DNA from: Bacteroidota bacterium
Lineage (GTDB): Bacteria > Bacteroidota > Rhodothermia > Rhodothermales > Rubricoccaceae
DNA length: 7,884 bases
Direction of reading: 5' to 3'
Assembly: GCA_022564455.1 (NCBI GenBank)
Contig: JADFLK010000092.1
Span: forward strand, 1-7,884
Made by a program: the position numbers and the translations under genes. This document shows positions 5,467 to 7,884 of this stretch, piece by piece (the first letter of the stretch is position 1; every line of letters starts with the position of its first letter). The notes beneath the pieces are model-generated. The model saw only the letters and a program-made list of their open reading frames with translations, did not search any database and was not told the origin of the DNA.

Positions 5467-6878
5467 CGCTGGAGTAGCTGCTGCCAGTTGGGCTCGGAGA
5501 TCTCGCCGGTAACCGTGGAGTGAATCAAATCGAACCGGCCCAGGCCCTCCCGATCGGCGAAGATGAAAAGGGATGTGCCTTGGCCCGGTATGTTATCGAA
5601 CACCCATATCTCGTGCGGTACCAGTTGCCGATCGAATGGCCTGGGATCGACATCGGATGGGTATCCATATTTGAGCAATACGCGGGCACGATCCGTCTCC
5701 CAGACCTCCTCGAAAGGCGTATCGTAGCGGTCGTCGGCGTAGCGAAGGCGCTCGTAGAACTCTCGCCGCGCAGCATTTGACGCTAGGTCGGAGTCCGTAT
5801 CGCGAGCCTGCCAGAAACGTGCGAGGTACGTGCGCTTCGCTTCAAGATCGGATAGTCGGCGTATCTGACTCAGCTCGGATTGCGTTGCAATTACCCGCGC
5901 GTGGGCCAGATTGTCTTCCACTTCTTCCTCACTCATCACTGCGTAGAGACTTGTCTCAAACCCTTCATCTACGGCCCGTACTGGCCGCTCCACGTTTGGG
6001 TTGAGAACAAAAAACTTCTTGCCCTGCTCCACTACTGCCTGGTTGTTGTCATCCAGCAATGCAAAGCGTAGAAAGTAGGAGCCGCTGGGCAACTCGCTAA
6101 TATCGAAGCTCCCGACCAGAACGTCCGGATGGCGGACACTGCGTACGGTGCGCTCCTGATAGCCCGACATTGGCTGGGGCAGGTTTGACTCACTAAGGAA
6201 TACGAAGAGCGTGTATTCGTCGTCGAGGATTTTCTCTGGGAGGCCGTAACACTCCATGTAATAGAAAATGTGATCCTGCCCCTCACCGTAAAGGCCTTTC
6301 GGATTTGGCGTGATGAGGAGACCGTTCTTGTAAAACGGGTTTTCCGAATCGCCCTCACCGGCTTGAGTGATGTGGGAAGCCAGGGTGATGCCCGAGACCA
6401 TCACACTCTCACTCGTAGTGTAATTGGGCACCACCACATCCAGTGCAACCTTCACTTCAGGACGGCCTGAGGTTGCAGGAAACGTGGCATCCAACGTGTA
6501 CTCACCGGCCGGCACAGCCGTCCGCAACTGCTCGACAAAGAACTGGCCGGGTAGCAACGCCGACGTGTCAAAAGCCGCAAAACGAAAGATCAAGTTTTCC
6601 TCTAAAACGGGCTCTATGCTTGCACCAGGCGGGGCGCTGTTCGTAACAGGCCGCAAGACGAGATCCAGTGGAAGTGTGGCCAGGTACCGGCCCTCCGTCA
6701 ATTCATAATCCAACTTCTCAGCGCCGACCGAGAGGTAGAACTCAAGTACGGATGCCGTTTCGTCGTACAGGAATGTTGCATAGTCCAAATCCACGTCAAG
6801 AGGCAAATCCTGAGCGCGGCACGTGGTTGTGCCCACCGTTCCCAAAAGAAGGATGAGCAGAGGAAGCAGTCGGTTCAT
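5463..6878 (-). CDS. Secreted GWxTD domain protein, 471 aa
   Basis: A 471-residue exported protein whose C-terminal part matches the GWxTD domain, a family of unknown biochemical role found mainly in Bacteroidota, Acidobacteria, Gemmatimonadota and relatives. A signal peptide is clear: MNR, a leucine-rich core (4-12), and probable signal peptidase I cleavage after Ala22 (CRA before QD). The Cys20 context is a poor lipobox, so a lipoprotein is unlikely. Residues 25-300 look beta-rich with no named motif. They include two Pro-Ala-Gly-Glu-Tyr / Pro-Ser-Gly-Ser-Tyr-type turns (about 123-128 and 264-268), as in beta-sandwich repeats. The GWxTD core covers about 350-455: FWQARD (355-360), EFYERL (373-378), the name motif altered to VWETD (392-396), RARVLLKYGYP (397-407), and HEIWVFD (422-428). 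It probably acts in the periplasm. It heads the minus-strand series and overlaps tsaC. Confidence 0.9.
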   Translation of the reverse strand: MNRLLPLLILLLGTVGTTTCRAQDLPLDVDLDYATFLYDETASVLEFYLSVGAEKLDYELTEGRYLATLPLDLVLRPVTNSAPPGASIEPVLEENLIFRFAAFDTSALLPGQFFVEQLRTAVPAGEYTLDATFPATSGRPEVKVALDVVVPNYTTSESVMVSGITLASHITQAGEGDSENPFYKNGLLITPNPKGLYGEGQDHIFYYMECYGLPEKILDDEYTLFVFLSESNLPQPMSGYQERTVRSVRHPDVLVGSFDISELPSGSYFLRFALLDDNNQAVVEQGKKFFVLNPNVERPVRAVDEGFETSLYAVMSEEEVEDNLAHARVIATQSELSQIRRLSDLEAKRTYLARFWQARDTDSDLASNAARREFYERLRYADDRYDTPFEEVWETDRARVLLKYGYPSDVDPRPFDRQLVPHEIWVFDNIPGQGTSLFIFADREGLGRFDLIHSTVTGEISEPNWQQLLQR

Positions 6879-6905
6879 GGATCAGGTTACAATCGGTGGA
6901 GGAAG

Positions 6906-6935
6906 ACTATAGAGTACGTACGCAACTCAGGAAAA
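6906..6935 (-). promoter_or_regulatory. Possible promoter for the GWxTD-tsaC unit
   Basis: On the minus strand a TATAGT hexamer (6906-6911) is preceded by TTTTCC (6930-6935) with 18 bp between them, ending 27 bp before the ATG at 6878. TATAGT is a good -10 match, but TTTTCC is a weak -35. If the organism uses a Bacteroidota-type sigma factor the consensus would differ. This is a candidate only. Confidence 0.28.
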
Positions 6936-7119
6936 TAAAGCCCGAAGGAAGGACCGCGCAGGACGGACGGCAAGATCGCCGGCTCTACTTGGGCGGATTC
7001 ACAATTCCTCGTTACGAACGGATCATCTGCACTGCATCCACAAGGCTATCTTGGATTGTGTGCATTTTTAGGCCCGAATCACTCATATTCTGGGATTCTC
7101 CAACTTTCTTGCCCTCTCT

Positions 7120-7884
7120 ATGCACACGCCTGACGCCGTGCTCCGTGATCTGGCCACCCTCGGGCTGGACCGGACGCAGAACGTCTACTACAACCTCTCT
7201 CCTGCAGAGCTCTACGAGCTTGCTATTCAGCGGCAGGAAGGGCGCCTCACGAAGTACGGCGTGCTTGCCACCCGCACCGACCCTCACACGGGCCGGAGCC
7301 CCAACGACCGTTTTGTGGTTAAGGAAGCATCCAGCGAGGAACAGGTGGGCTGGGGGGCAACCAACAAGCCCGTAAGCCCGGAGTTGTTCGATCGCCTCCT
7401 TACGGGCATGGGCACCTACGCGCAGGGACGCGATGTCTTCGTCCGCGACTGCTACGCGGGCGCCGATCCTCGGTACCGGATCAAAGTGCGTGTGATCACG
7501 GAGAAGGCGTGGCACAGCATCTTCGCCTACAACATGTTTCTCCGTCCGGCGGAGGGCGACGACCTCGTGGATTTTGAGCCGGACTTTACGGTTCTCGATC
7601 TGTGTGAGTTCGAAGCGCCTGAGGAGGATGAACTCTATTCCAGTACGTTCATCCTCCTGAACCTCGGCCGTGGCCTCGTTCTCATCGGCGGCACGCACTA
7701 CGCGGGTGAGATCAAGAAGTCCATTTTTTCTGCGCTGAACTACCAACTACCGCAGAAGAATGTCTTCCCAATGCACTGCTCGGCCAACATCAGCCCGGAA
7801 GGGGAATCGGCCGTGTTTTTCGGGCTCTCCGGCACGGGTAAAACGACGCTCTCCGCCGATTCTTCCCGCCCGCTCCTCGGCGAC
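7120..7884 (+). CDS. pckA: PEP carboxykinase (ATP), 5' part, cut by window end
   Basis: The first 255 codons of ATP-dependent phosphoenolpyruvate carboxykinase, which converts oxaloacetate and ATP to PEP, CO2 and ADP at the entry to gluconeogenesis. The frame is open to the last base of the window, and the complete protein should be about 520-540 residues. TGRSPNDRF (57-65) holds the substrate-binding Arg59. GTHYAGEIKK (191-200) gives Tyr194 and Lys200. MHCSAN (218-223) gives metal ligand His219. GLSGTGKTTLSAD (235-247) is the nucleotide P-loop with Lys241. These four residues keep a constant offset of 13 from E. coli Tyr207, Lys213, His232 and Lys254, so no gap lies between them. The ATG at 7120 gives a normal N-terminus, and no ribosome-binding site is seen. 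It is divergent from the GWxTD gene, separated by 241 bp in which I see no clear promoter for pckA. Truncation is only the window edge. Confidence 0.97.
   Translation, partial: MHTPDAVLRDLATLGLDRTQNVYYNLSPAELYELAIQRQEGRLTKYGVLATRTDPHTGRSPNDRFVVKEASSEEQVGWGATNKPVSPELFDRLLTGMGTYAQGRDVFVRDCYAGADPRYRIKVRVITEKAWHSIFAYNMFLRPAEGDDLVDFEPDFTVLDLCEFEAPEEDELYSSTFILLNLGRGLVLIGGTHYAGEIKKSIFSALNYQLPQKNVFPMHCSANISPEGESAVFFGLSGTGKTTLSADSSRPLLGD

Noticed and set aside
7051..7091. Promoter for pckA from TTGGAT (7051-7056) and TATTCT (7086-7091)
   Set aside because: The spacing is 29 bp, far too long, and neither a sigma-70 nor a Bacteroidota-type pair could be matched with normal spacing.
7012..7746. A 244-codon minus-strand open frame opposite pckA
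   Set aside because: The plus strand clearly encodes pckA with all expected motifs; the antisense frame matches nothing and is compositional.

Overview
The window looks like ordinary housekeeping chromosome from a moderately GC-rich, free-living bacterium of the Bacteroidota/Rhodothermota side of the FCB group. This placement is an inference. It rests on a GWxTD-domain secreted protein, an ATP-type PEP carboxykinase, an iodotyrosine-deiodinase-like nitroreductase of the kind known from Bacteroidota, and the absence of a convincing Shine-Dalgarno sequence before any of the nine start codons. No phage, IS element, tRNA, rRNA or CRISPR array is visible, and all genes look intact except the last, which is cut by the window edge.

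Layout. Bases 1-127 hold nothing I can assign. Two short minus-strand genes follow: a DUF427 protein (128-409) and, 25 bp upstream of it, an unrecognised 95-residue protein (435-722). Divergent from these is a monoacylglycerol-lipase-like alpha/beta hydrolase (776-1609, +), then a 66-residue cold-shock-domain-like protein (1734-1934, +). This meets the next gene tail to tail across 14 bp that contain a small GC-rich stem-loop.

From 6878 down to 1949 there is a five-gene minus-strand series, in transcription order: a secreted GWxTD protein, the t6A enzyme TsaC (start overlapping the previous stop as GTGA), AsnRS with an extra charged helical insertion, a guanine-deaminase-type nucleoside deaminase, and the deiodinase-like nitroreductase. 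The first two are probably translationally coupled. The others are separated by 75-92 bp, so a single transcript is possible but not shown. TsaC and AsnRS share a theme: TsaC starts the t6A37 modification of ANN-decoding tRNAs, which include tRNA-Asn, the substrate of AsnRS. The deaminase and nitroreductase look metabolic.

After a 241-bp divergent intergenic region (6879-7119), the first 255 codons of pckA (7120-7884, +) run off the end.

The least ordinary structure is in the spacers around the deaminase gene. One perfect 7-bp tandem array lies on its 3' side, and a perfect 7-bp array plus an imperfect 8-bp array lie on its 5' side. They resemble the short tandemly repeated sequences known between cyanobacterial genes. 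Two of them place TGA in all three frames of the gene strand, and the 5' pair are partly inverted copies of each other. Other points of note are the conserved Glu/Tyr/Lys lid triad in the nitroreductase, the AsnRS insertion, and the degenerate RNA-binding motifs of the cold-shock-like protein. I found no convincing new multi-gene system.
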